From positions 1-16,946 of the forward strand of contig NZ_DATFKB010000047.1 of assembly GCF_035268865.1 (NCBI RefSeq): 16,946 bases of DNA, written 5' to 3'. The notes below the pieces were generated by a model. That model saw only the letters and a program-made list of their open reading frames with translations, was not told the DNA's origin and ran no database searches. Made by a program: the position numbers and the translations under genes. Position 1 is the stretch's first letter. Every line of letters starts with the position of its first letter. Below, one piece after another: positions 7,454-14,116 of this stretch. The DNA comes from Salinivirga sp035268865 (GTDB taxonomy: Bacteria; Bacteroidota; Bacteroidia; Bacteroidales; Salinivirgaceae).

Positions 7454-7604
7454 GCCGCTTACAGAAAAATGCTAAAAACCAGGTCATTATGGATAAAGTT
7501 TACGAACTCACACCGATTTTTTTTTTGAAAAATCGGTGCTCAAACAGCGCAAACTTTGACGCCATAATAACCAGGTTTTCTTAACGCATTTTTCTTCATG
7601 CGGC
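7454..7604. repeat. 151-bp fold-back palindrome
   Basis: Successive paired blocks are 7454-7458/7600-7604 (5 bp), 7463-7472/7586-7595 (10 bp perfect), 7475-7480/7574-7579 (6 bp), 7482-7492/7562-7572 (10 of 11), 7495-7501/7551-7557 (7 bp) and the apical stem CACCGATTTTT 7511-7521/7528-7538 (11 bp). About 49 pairs are interrupted only by short internal loops. Confidence 0.85.
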
Positions 7605-7743
7605 TAGCTGGCAAACTTTTTACTGCTGATCAGCGACCAGACCCAAGACAGATTGGCCAGACCAAATTACTCGTAAACTTCCCGTTTTTCACGGGACAGG
7701 CTGTGAGGACTAAAGCCATTGGCGGGCTAGCGTTAGAGTAAAT

Positions 7744-7802
7744 CCCGATATAGAAAATCTTAGCAACTGCCTCAGCAGTTGCGCTATATTTTCATAATCG
7801 GG
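7744..7802. repeat. Imperfect palindrome with 8-bp apical stem
   Basis: GCAACTGC (7763-7770) pairs with GCAGTTGC (7775-7782) over a CTCA loop, and CCCGAT (7744-7749) pairs with ATCGGG (7797-7802). The arms between are A/T-rich and mostly complementary. Confidence 0.75.
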
Positions 7803-7805
7803 GTT

Positions 7806-7866
7806 CAATTGATATAAATGACATAAAAGAGGCTTGTCCAGCTTTTATGTGTAATTTAGTTAATTG
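7806..7866. repeat. Imperfect palindrome with 9-bp core stem
   Basis: ACATAAAAG (7821-7829) pairs perfectly with CTTTTATGT (7842-7850). CAATT at 7806-7810 pairs with AATTG at 7862-7866, with partial complementarity between. Confidence 0.7.
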
Positions 7867-7912
7867 AAAAGAGCGGGAGGAAGCGTAATTTGATCTTGAA
7901 TTTTTGCGCCAT

Positions 7913-7929
7913 CCTTCGGTCGCCGAAGG
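7913..7929. repeat. Short GC-rich hairpin
   Basis: CCTTCGG (7913-7919) pairs perfectly with CCGAAGG (7923-7929) over a TCG loop. Confidence 0.75.
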
Positions 7930-7973
7930 CTTGCCGCAGGTAAAACGCTAAAGCTAAGGCGGCATGCGATTGC

Positions 7974-8021
7974 AACTTTTTTTCACTTCGACAAGCTCAG
8001 TGCATCGCAAGAAAAAAAGTT
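7974..8021. repeat. Hairpin carrying a REP-like core
   Basis: AACTTTTTTTC (7974-7984) pairs perfectly with 8011-8021. The loop holds CACTTCGACAAGCTCAGTG (7984-8002), closed by CACT/AGTG. The CTTCGACAAGCTCAG core resembles an intergenic palindromic repeat that I recall from many bacterial genomes; I could not search to confirm this. Confidence 0.65.
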
Positions 8022-8057
8022 TAGTAAGAAAAGGTAAAACCCTCTAAAAGATCTAAA

Positions 8058-8086
8058 GTGGGTTATGCATTGCACAAAACGGGAGA
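8058..8086. repeat. Right terminal inverted repeat
   Basis: This is the partner of 7338-7366 in opposite orientation. It ends where the right direct repeat begins (AGAAAATAGG, overlapping by three bases). Confidence 0.7.
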
Positions 8087-8194
8087 AAATAGGAATAGGT
8101 TAAAACAAGAAAGGCTGTTTGAAATGCTCAAACAGCCTTTTTTTGTGTGTTATAATTTTACTGGTTACCTAATATTAACGGCATACCATCTTCA
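8084..8194. repeat. Direct repeat, right copy (about 112 bp)
   Basis: It starts with AGAAAATAGGAATAG, matching the aldolase stop region, continues with the second terminator, and runs into the real 3' end of the SPFH gene. It matches 7230-7342 at roughly 85% by eye. Confidence 0.85.
8110..8144. terminator. Intrinsic terminator at the 3' end of the SPFH gene
   Basis: AAAGGCTGTTTGA (8110-8122) pairs perfectly with 8128-8140 over a 5-nt loop, with a T-run (8138-8144) on the plus-strand side. On the minus strand, which serves the SPFH gene ending at 8158, the tail is an interrupted U-tract. Apart from one loop base it duplicates the aldolase terminator, as expected for a bidirectional terminator originally shared by both convergent genes. 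Confidence 0.85.
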
Positions 8195-8973
8195 CCACTA
8201 CCAATTACAATTACCTTGCTATTTGGTGATTGGGATAGTTTCACTGTAGCTTCAATGCCACGCATGCGCAGGAGGCTTCTGGTCAAGCTCGCGTTAATAA
8301 TTTTGTTTGCCCGCGATTCTCCTTCGGCTTCAATACGCTTACGCTCTGCTTCACTTTTTTCCTTCTCAAGTTTAAACTGGTAAGCCAGTGCTTCCTGTTC
8401 CTGCTTAAGCTTATTTTCAATGGCCATTTTAATGTCTTTTGGCAGCTGAATGGAACGAATCAAAAGGGCCCGCATATCAATAAAATTATTATCCAGCTTT
8501 TTCCCGGCTTCCTCAATTATTGATTCTTCTACTTCTGATCGTTTAGTAGAATAAATTTCTTCAGCTGTATATCGCCCGGCAACCTGCCGTACCGTACTTC
8601 TTATTTCGGGTATTATTAGCTGGTTGATGTAATCCTGGCCAAACTGACGATGCAAATAAGGTATTTGTCTGTATTTGGGATTAAAACGCACTGAAATATC
8701 AATGTTTACAGACAGCCCGTTTTTATCAAGCACATCCATGGGTTCCTCTGACTTTTGTTCTTTTACATTGTATGTAATAAAATCGTTCCAGGGAGCAACA
8801 ATATGGAACCCCGGGATGAATACATTTGTCGTATCCAGCCCCTCTCCGAATTGACGGAAGATGATAGCGCGCTCACCCGGATTTACTTTGTAAAACATAC
8901 TGCTTCCGAAAAAAACTATCAGTATAAAAACACCGATAATTGCAATAATAAGTTGTTGAAGTCCTTTTTTCAT
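8158..8973 (-). CDS. SPFH/prohibitin-family membrane protein
   Basis: The 271-aa product has an N-terminal transmembrane helix (about 8-28), an SPFH/Band 7 domain (about 27-180, with VNPGERAIIFRQFGEG near its start and IPEIRSTVRQVAGRYTAEEIYSTKR in the middle), a charged coiled coil rich in Glu, Lys and Arg (about 185-232) and a conserved tail ending DGMPLILGN. Proteins of this family assemble into large membrane-bound rings or cages and often modulate FtsH-type proteases or organise membrane domains. Length and layout are those of bacterial prohibitin homologues, not of flotillins, which are longer. It lies 49 bp downstream of the universal stress protein on the same strand, so the two may be co-transcribed; a stress-related role would fit both. 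Its last codons are duplicated at 7312-7343. Confidence 0.92.
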   Translation of the reverse strand: MKKGLQQLIIAIIGVFILIVFFGSSMFYKVNPGERAIIFRQFGEGLDTTNVFIPGFHIVAPWNDFITYNVKEQKSEEPMDVLDKNGLSVNIDISVRFNPKYRQIPYLHRQFGQDYINQLIIPEIRSTVRQVAGRYTAEEIYSTKRSEVEESIIEEAGKKLDNNFIDMRALLIRSIQLPKDIKMAIENKLKQEQEALAYQFKLEKEKSEAERKRIEAEGESRANKIINASLTRSLLRMRGIEATVKLSQSPNSKVIVIGSGEDGMPLILGNQ

Positions 8974-9022
8974 AGTTTAAAGATTTAATAATTGATTGAT
9001 TAGTCTAATTTAAATTTGTTTG

Positions 9023-9901
9023 TTAATCTGTTCCCGGCATGCTTGTCAGCACTTTAAAGGTGCCTTTAGGAACAATACTTAATACCGGCACAGGAGCACT
9101 ATGCACAACCTCCTTGGCAAATGATCCCATAAAGAACCTAACTATTTCAGGCTGTTGATGGGTAGTAATAATAACCAAATCAGCATCTTTGTCCTGCACG
9201 TATTCTAAAAATTTCTTTCTGCGATTGCCATCGTAGAATCGAAAATCGGTTTCTATTTCAATGCCAGCTTTTTCTACAAAATCACTCACCTGCCTGAGTT
9301 GTCCCTTCAAATGGCCTACTACACCATCATCGCGGGTAGAAGAGAACGATACCGCATAAATTTTACTGTGAAATCTTTTAGCTAAATGTACTGCGTCGGT
9401 TACCTTTTCCCGGGTTTCCTTGGTTAAGTCCAATGGCAAAATAATTTTATCCAGATTTTTGCTGGCACAGCCATTTTTTACAGTTACAACAGGTATATCT
9501 GCTTCGGTGGCAACCCTGAGTGCATTACTGCCAATAATTTTTTTCTTTATATTTTCAGCAGTTGAGGTCCCCATTACTATGAGCTCTGCATCGATTTGAG
9601 CAGCCTGTTCAAGAATGGTATCGCAAAGTTTTCCCTCCACTACAATGGTTGAAAATTCGGGGGGTGTGTCTTGCGACAGCTCCTCGGCCTCTTTTACCAA
9701 AGCCTGCTCAATGCTTAAGATTTGATTGTCGCGTTCTTTGTCATCCATGAAATTCCATGGAGGTAAATTAATGCGAATTACATGCAGGAGGTAAATTCTG
9801 GCGTCTGTTTCGTTGGCAATCTGTATGGCCTGGTATATACCCTCTTTTGATTGCTTCGAAAAATCGACAGGTACTAGTATTCTGGCTTCTTTTTTTTCCA
9901 T
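9023..9901 (-). CDS. Tandem-domain universal stress protein (UspA family)
   Basis: Two Usp domains lie in the 292-aa product: about 1-144 (ARILVPVDFSKQSKEGIYQAI at the start, ELIVMGTSTAENIKKKIIGS near the end) and about 149-278 (DKIILPLDLTKETREKV, LVIITTHQQ, MGSFAKEVVHSAPVPVLSIVP). The ATP-binding pattern G-x2-G-x9-G-S/T is only partly kept in the first domain (G111 and the terminal GS are present, the second G is a T) and is degraded in the second. ATP binding is therefore uncertain, and the protein may be a non-nucleotide-binding member. It is cytosolic; family members are induced by starvation or other stress. The start is placed at ATG 9901, with an A-rich leader and no clear Shine-Dalgarno sequence. 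Confidence 0.92.
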   Translation of the reverse strand: MEKKEARILVPVDFSKQSKEGIYQAIQIANETDARIYLLHVIRINLPPWNFMDDKERDNQILSIEQALVKEAEELSQDTPPEFSTIVVEGKLCDTILEQAAQIDAELIVMGTSTAENIKKKIIGSNALRVATEADIPVVTVKNGCASKNLDKIILPLDLTKETREKVTDAVHLAKRFHSKIYAVSFSSTRDDGVVGHLKGQLRQVSDFVEKAGIEIETDFRFYDGNRRKKFLEYVQDKDADLVIITTHQQPEIVRFFMGSFAKEVVHSAPVPVLSIVPKGTFKVLTSMPGTD

Positions 9902-10004
9902 TTGTTGATATATTTGTAAAGTTCAGTTTTTATTTTGTACACTTTTTGAATCTAAGGAAATGGAATAATCAAACTAAATTTACATTACTTTTGCCAAAAA
10001 TTAA

Positions 10005-10012
10005 TAGCTTTG
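10005..10012 (+). promoter_or_regulatory. Possible -7 promoter box for the nucleoside phosphorylase
   Basis: TAGCTTTG matches the Bacteroidota -7 consensus TAnnTTTG at every fixed position. A second match, TACTTTTG, lies at 9986-9993. Neither has a clear TTTG partner at about 19 nt, so this rests on the -7 box alone. The implied leader is about 70 nt. Confidence 0.4.
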
Positions 10013-10021
10013 ATCTCCATA

Positions 10022-10055
10022 CCCTGCGATAATTTATTATCATGGGGGCTTTTTT
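10022..10055 (+). promoter_or_regulatory. Leader stem-loop with U-tract, possible attenuator
   Basis: GATAA (10028-10032) pairs with TTATC (10037-10041). After one mismatch and two G-U wobbles, CCC (10022-10024) pairs with GGG (10045-10047), and a run of six T follows (10050-10055). It lies just after the putative promoter and before the phosphorylase start, where an intrinsic terminator could tune read-through. The stem is weak, so the call is tentative. Confidence 0.3.
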
Positions 10056-10090
10056 CATTATTTTATTGATCATTACAAATTTAAACATAT

Positions 10091-10963
10091 ATGAAGCAAA
10101 TACAAGCATCTGAATTAATTGTTAACCCTGATGGATCAATTTTTCACCTACACCTTAAACCGGAAGACATTGCCGATACTATAATTTTGGTTGGTGATCA
10201 GGGAAGAGTGGATATGATAGGCGGATATTTTGACGAAATTGAATTAACCCGTCAAAATCGTGAATTTAGATCAATAACCGGAACTTATAAAGGGAAAAGA
10301 TTATCGGTAGTTTCTACCGGAATAGGGACCGACAATATTGATATTGTACTTAATGAGCTTGATGCCCTTGCAAATATTGATCTTGAGAAACGCGTCGTCA
10401 AAGATACACATACACAACTCAGTTTTGTGAGAATAGGAACTTCAGGAGCACTGCAAAAAGATATCCCGGTTGATACACCGGTTATTAGCGAAATAGCATG
10501 TGGGTTTGATGGGTTATTGAATTTTTATGCCGATCGCGATAAGATTAGCAACCTGGTAATGGAAAATAGTTTCCTTGAACACATGAACTATTATAAAAAA
10601 CTAGCAGTGCCTTATTTCGTCGGTGCAGACCCCGATCTGTATAGCATATTGAAACCCGGATGTACAAATGGTATTACCATCTCTGCACCTGGTTTTTACG
10701 GGCCGCAGGGTCGTGTGTTGCGATTGGATATTAAGGACCCTGATGTGAATGAGAAAATTTCGGATTTTAAACTTAATGGTCACAGGTTTACCAATTACGA
10801 AATGGAAAGCTCTGCAATTTATGGGCTTTCAAAGCTTTTAGGCCACAGAGCTGTAACTATTTGCAATATTATTGCAAACCGTATGCGCGGCGAATACAGC
10901 CAAGATTATAAAGAAGGTTTGAAGAAAACAATCACAAATGTACTTGATAGGTTGAGTTATTGA
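10091..10963 (+). CDS. Nucleoside phosphorylase (uridine-phosphorylase-like)
   Basis: The 290-aa product belongs to the PNP/UDP phosphorylase family, which uses phosphate to split a nucleoside into base and ribose 1-phosphate in cytosolic salvage. Phosphate-site motifs are visible: GDQGR (35-39), RIGTSGALQ (114-122) and the SVVSTGIGTDN region (72-82). The ribose-binding motif YEMESS (236-241) and the following CNIIANR (258-264) match the uridine phosphorylase subgroup more than the purine enzymes. It is longer than the E. coli enzyme (about 253 aa), with extra residues near 130-200. Substrate cannot be fixed from sequence; uridine is the best guess. It is separated by one base from the next gene, so both are translated from one transcript. 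Confidence 0.88.
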   Translation: MKQIQASELIVNPDGSIFHLHLKPEDIADTIILVGDQGRVDMIGGYFDEIELTRQNREFRSITGTYKGKRLSVVSTGIGTDNIDIVLNELDALANIDLEKRVVKDTHTQLSFVRIGTSGALQKDIPVDTPVISEIACGFDGLLNFYADRDKISNLVMENSFLEHMNYYKKLAVPYFVGADPDLYSILKPGCTNGITISAPGFYGPQGRVLRLDIKDPDVNEKISDFKLNGHRFTNYEMESSAIYGLSKLLGHRAVTICNIIANRMRGEYSQDYKEGLKKTITNVLDRLSY

Positions 10964-10964
10964 T

Positions 10965-11858
10965 ATGGATAACGAGCTATTGTATTTACTGAAGTTAATG
11001 GATGATCCCAGCAAGGAGGTTTTTAATGCGGTTGAATCAAAAGTAATTGATTTGGGACGCGATGTAATACCAGATCTTGAAAGATATTGGGAAAAAACAG
11101 CGAATACATTAGTACAGGGTAGGATAGAGAATTTACTACAGCAAATAAATTTTAATTATCTGAAAGGACAATTAAAGAGTTGGATTCCAAATAGCGATTA
11201 TAACGCTATTTACGGATCCTACCTTGTTTCGTTACTTCAGTATCCCGATATAGATTTTGAAGATGTCTCAACCTTATTCGAAGAGGTTAAACGAGATCTT
11301 TGGCTTGAAATGAATCCTCAACTTACAGCGCTCGAGAAAGTAAGGGTGATTAATCATATATTATTTCAGGTTCATAAATTTCAGGGTAGCAGAAGCAATC
11401 CTACAAGCCCGCAACATTTTTTTATTAATAATTTGCTGGACACAAAGCGGGGAAATCAGTATTCATTGATGATGCTTTATGTTTCTCTCGCCCAGGCAAT
11501 TGATTTGCCTGTTTATGGTGTCCAGCTACCCCATAATTATTTGCTTGCCTATCATGATGAAGAGCTTGCAAAGTACACTGGAAAAGATAAAAGCGGAATT
11601 CTGTTTTACATTAATCCTTATAATAGTGGGGCTATATTTGGAAAAAAGGAACTTACCCAAATGCTTAAACAGAATAAAATTGAGCCGCGCAAACAGTTTT
11701 ATGAACTTGCTGATAATGTTTTTTTAATAGCACAGGTTTTTAGAGCTTTATTAATAACCTTTCAGAATTTGGGTTATACCGACAAGGTAGAGCGGATTGA
11801 AGAACTTTTGCGGTTTATTGCTGCTGAACAAAGCAGCCACAATAAACGTAATAAATGA
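10965..11858 (+). CDS. SirB1-like (Transglut_core2) protein, cysteine-free
   Basis: Residues about 90-210 of the 297-aa product follow the SirB1/Transglut_core2 pattern: the segment RGNQYSLMMLYVSLAQAIDLPVYGVQLPHNYLLAY corresponds to the family hallmark RGxPxSLxxxYxxxAxxxGLPVxGVxxPGHFLxxY (query about 162-196). The protein contains no cysteine at all, so the thiol chemistry of true transglutaminase-like peptidases is impossible; a scaffold or binding role is more likely. The N-terminal 90 residues are helical, and the C-terminus (250-297) is a helical hairpin as in TPR-like tails. ATG 10965 follows the phosphorylase stop by one base, so translational coupling is likely. Family function is not well established. 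Confidence 0.75.
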   Translation: MDNELLYLLKLMDDPSKEVFNAVESKVIDLGRDVIPDLERYWEKTANTLVQGRIENLLQQINFNYLKGQLKSWIPNSDYNAIYGSYLVSLLQYPDIDFEDVSTLFEEVKRDLWLEMNPQLTALEKVRVINHILFQVHKFQGSRSNPTSPQHFFINNLLDTKRGNQYSLMMLYVSLAQAIDLPVYGVQLPHNYLLAYHDEELAKYTGKDKSGILFYINPYNSGAIFGKKELTQMLKQNKIEPRKQFYELADNVFLIAQVFRALLITFQNLGYTDKVERIEELLRFIAAEQSSHNKRNK

Positions 11859-11911
11859 TTGAAACAAAACGAATTTTGGTTATTGTATTCCAAAGTTGCT
11901 GAATTATACTT

Positions 11912-14029
11912 ATGAAACGTATATCTATTCTATTCAGAAGACATAGAGAAAATTTGTTCCGCTTTTTTCTTTTTATTATTACGGTAGCAATACTGGTTTT
12001 TCTATTGCCGACAGAGCGAAAATTCGGTTTCGAATATCGCAAAGGAGCACCATGGATGCACGAAGATTTGATCGCACCATTTGATTTTGCTATACAGAAA
12101 AATTCCGACGTAATAGAAAAACAAAAAGACAGTATACAGCAACGTGCTAATGTTTTTTACCGTTTCCGGGACGAAACATTCATGCAGCTCGATTCAACTT
12201 TTAACCAGAGTACAGAAGAAGCATTTAAGCGTTTTGTAGATACAACAAATCTGACCAGCAATCAAAAGAATGATCTTAATTTTTATCTCGATAGTTTAAG
12301 GTTAGTATATTCGGATATCATGCATAAAGGAGTAATTGATACGGTTCTCATACCCGATGGTGCTCCCGATAAAGATATTACCCTGTTGCGCAATAATGTG
12401 GCACATACTTTTGAGGAAAATTTACCACCACCTGAAAAAGCCGAAGCGTTATTGCGTAAAGAGATAAATAGTTTTAACCTGGAGCAGGAAAAACTAAGAG
12501 CGTTTTTTGCCAAATTGAATGTAGGTCAATATGTTAAGCCAACAGCAGTATATGATAAACAAACCACTGCAGATAATTTAGAAAGCCTTACCAAATCGCT
12601 CTCAACAACCTCGGGTATGATTCAGCGGGGACAGCGAATTATAAGCCGCGGAGAACTTATAACCAACGATACCTATCAGATAATCGAATCGCTTCGCATG
12701 GAGTATGAGTCCACCCAGGGTATTGGAAGAGTTAAGGATTGGCTTATTGCCGGAAAAATTATTGTGATTTCTTTAGCCATAGGGGTGCTGTTTTTATTTT
12801 TAATCTATTTCAGGCGTGAAGTGCTTCAGCATCGTGTGAAATCTTATTTTATTGTATTTTTATTGCTTTTAATGGTTTTGGCGGCAGGACTTACATCAAA
12901 TGCCGATAACATCAATATATATGTTGTCCCAATTGCCATAATGCCCATCATTATTCAAATTTTCTATGATCCTCGCCTGGCCATATTTGTTCATATGGTT
13001 ACAATTGTAATTATAGGTTTTATTGTACCCAATCCATTTAAATTCGTTTTTATTCAATTTGTAGTAGGTGTGGTTGCCATTCTGAGTTTAAGAAATATGC
13101 ACAGGCGCCAGCAAATATTTTTTGCTGCTCTGGCTGTTTTTACAACATACAGTTTGGTATACCTTGGTCTGGGTATGATGCAGGAAGGCGATATCACAAA
13201 GATTGATCCGATGCAATTTGCCTGGTTTGCAGGCAACAGCATGTTGGTACTTTGGACTTACCCTTTGATATACCTGTTCGAAAAAATGTTTGGTTTTTTA
13301 TCTGATGTCACCCTTATGGAGATGGCAGATACCAATCATCCATTACTCAGGAAACTTAACGAAAAGGCACCTGGCACATTTCAGCACTCTATGCAGGTTG
13401 CAAACCTTGCCGAAGCAGTAATAAGGCGTATTGGAGGCAACCCTTCACTAGTGCGCACTGGGGCACTTTACCATGATATTGGGAAAATGAAAAACCCGGA
13501 GTATTTTATTGAAAATCAAGTGCCCAACCGTAATCCTCACGATAAGCACACATTTGAAGAAAGTGCCAATATCATTATAAACCACGTGAAAGACGGTATA
13601 AAAATGGCCAAGCAATATAATCTACCCAAGCCGGTTGTTGATTTTATTCGTACGCACCATGGAGATGGCCTTGTGCAATATTTTTATCGTTCGCACGTCA
13701 ATCAGTTCCCTGAAGATATTGTTGACGAAACAAGGTTCCGATATCCGGGCCCGACGCCATTTTCAAAAGAGACAGGAGTGGTTATGATGGCAGATTCTGT
13801 AGAGGCCGCTTCGCGTAGTCTTAAGACAATGAATGAAGAGACAATTGATAATTTGGTCGATAATATTTTGAGTTATATTATCAGGGAAGATCAATTGGAT
13901 GATGCTGATATTACTTTTAAAGACATTAATATTGCAAAAAGTATTTTTAAAGAGAAACTTAAAAATATTTATCACGCACGCATAGAGTATCCCGCAGAAA
14001 ATAACAATGCCAACAATCAAACATCTTAA
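11912..14029 (+). CDS. pgpH: Seven-transmembrane HD-domain c-di-AMP phosphodiesterase, PgpH type
   Basis: The 705-aa product has an N-terminal helix (about 17-33), a large extracytoplasmic domain (about 40-270, 7TMR-HDED type), a membrane domain with about seven helices (about 275-465) and a C-terminal HD hydrolase domain. Metal and catalytic residues are present: H492 (FQHSMQVANLAE), H521-D522 (ALYHDIGKMKNPEYF), H558 (INHVKDG), H582-H583 (THHGDG) and D628 (MMADSVEA). Proteins of this layout, characterised as PgpH in Firmicutes, hydrolyse c-di-AMP, a nucleotide that controls osmolyte and potassium homeostasis and cell-wall stress. The extracytoplasmic part may sense a ligand. It lies 53 bp after the SirB1-like gene and may share its transcript. 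Family assignment is firm; substrate is inferred from homology. Confidence 0.9.
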   Translation: MKRISILFRRHRENLFRFFLFIITVAILVFLLPTERKFGFEYRKGAPWMHEDLIAPFDFAIQKNSDVIEKQKDSIQQRANVFYRFRDETFMQLDSTFNQSTEEAFKRFVDTTNLTSNQKNDLNFYLDSLRLVYSDIMHKGVIDTVLIPDGAPDKDITLLRNNVAHTFEENLPPPEKAEALLRKEINSFNLEQEKLRAFFAKLNVGQYVKPTAVYDKQTTADNLESLTKSLSTTSGMIQRGQRIISRGELITNDTYQIIESLRMEYESTQGIGRVKDWLIAGKIIVISLAIGVLFLFLIYFRREVLQHRVKSYFIVFLLLLMVLAAGLTSNADNINIYVVPIAIMPIIIQIFYDPRLAIFVHMVTIVIIGFIVPNPFKFVFIQFVVGVVAILSLRNMHRRQQIFFAALAVFTTYSLVYLGLGMMQEGDITKIDPMQFAWFAGNSMLVLWTYPLIYLFEKMFGFLSDVTLMEMADTNHPLLRKLNEKAPGTFQHSMQVANLAEAVIRRIGGNPSLVRTGALYHDIGKMKNPEYFIENQVPNRNPHDKHTFEESANIIINHVKDGIKMAKQYNLPKPVVDFIRTHHGDGLVQYFYRSHVNQFPEDIVDETRFRYPGPTPFSKETGVVMMADSVEAASRSLKTMNEETIDNLVDNILSYIIREDQLDDADITFKDINIAKSIFKEKLKNIYHARIEYPAENNNANNQTS

Positions 14030-14116
14030 TTTCCAGGGAATTTTGTATTTCGTCTTTTTGAGGATAACTGTTTACCAACAAAATATATGTTATTCTGTTG
14101 TATTTCAAAAAGGCGA

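Larger units (their letters stand above)
7338..8086. mobile_element. Non-coding palindrome-rich element with terminal inverted repeats (MITE-like)
   Basis: The two ends are imperfect inverted repeats of 29 bp (7338-7366 and 8058-8086; 23 of 29 positions agree when one is complemented, including TGCACAAAAC without mismatch). In between, no reading frame of notable length exists on either strand. At least six stem-loops follow one another: 7408-7441, 7454-7604, 7744-7802, 7806-7866, 7913-7929 and 7974-8021. Direct repeats of about 112 bp flank the whole. There is no transposase, so if it moves it depends on an enzyme supplied elsewhere. Alternatives are a cluster of REP-like palindromes or a structured non-coding RNA. 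The structure is plain; the name is inference. Confidence 0.6.

Noticed and set aside
7408..8021. CRISPR array or a retron/diversity-generating element
   Set aside because: The palindromes differ from each other in length and sequence, there are no regularly spaced identical repeats, and no reverse transcriptase or Cas gene is present in the window.
8058..8249. Plus-strand frame of 63 codons from a GTG start
   Set aside because: It begins inside the right inverted repeat, runs through the terminator and then antisense into the SPFH gene. Its first residues (GYALHKTG) resemble the minus-strand reading of the left repeat (GVPMHKTG) only because the two repeats are complementary.
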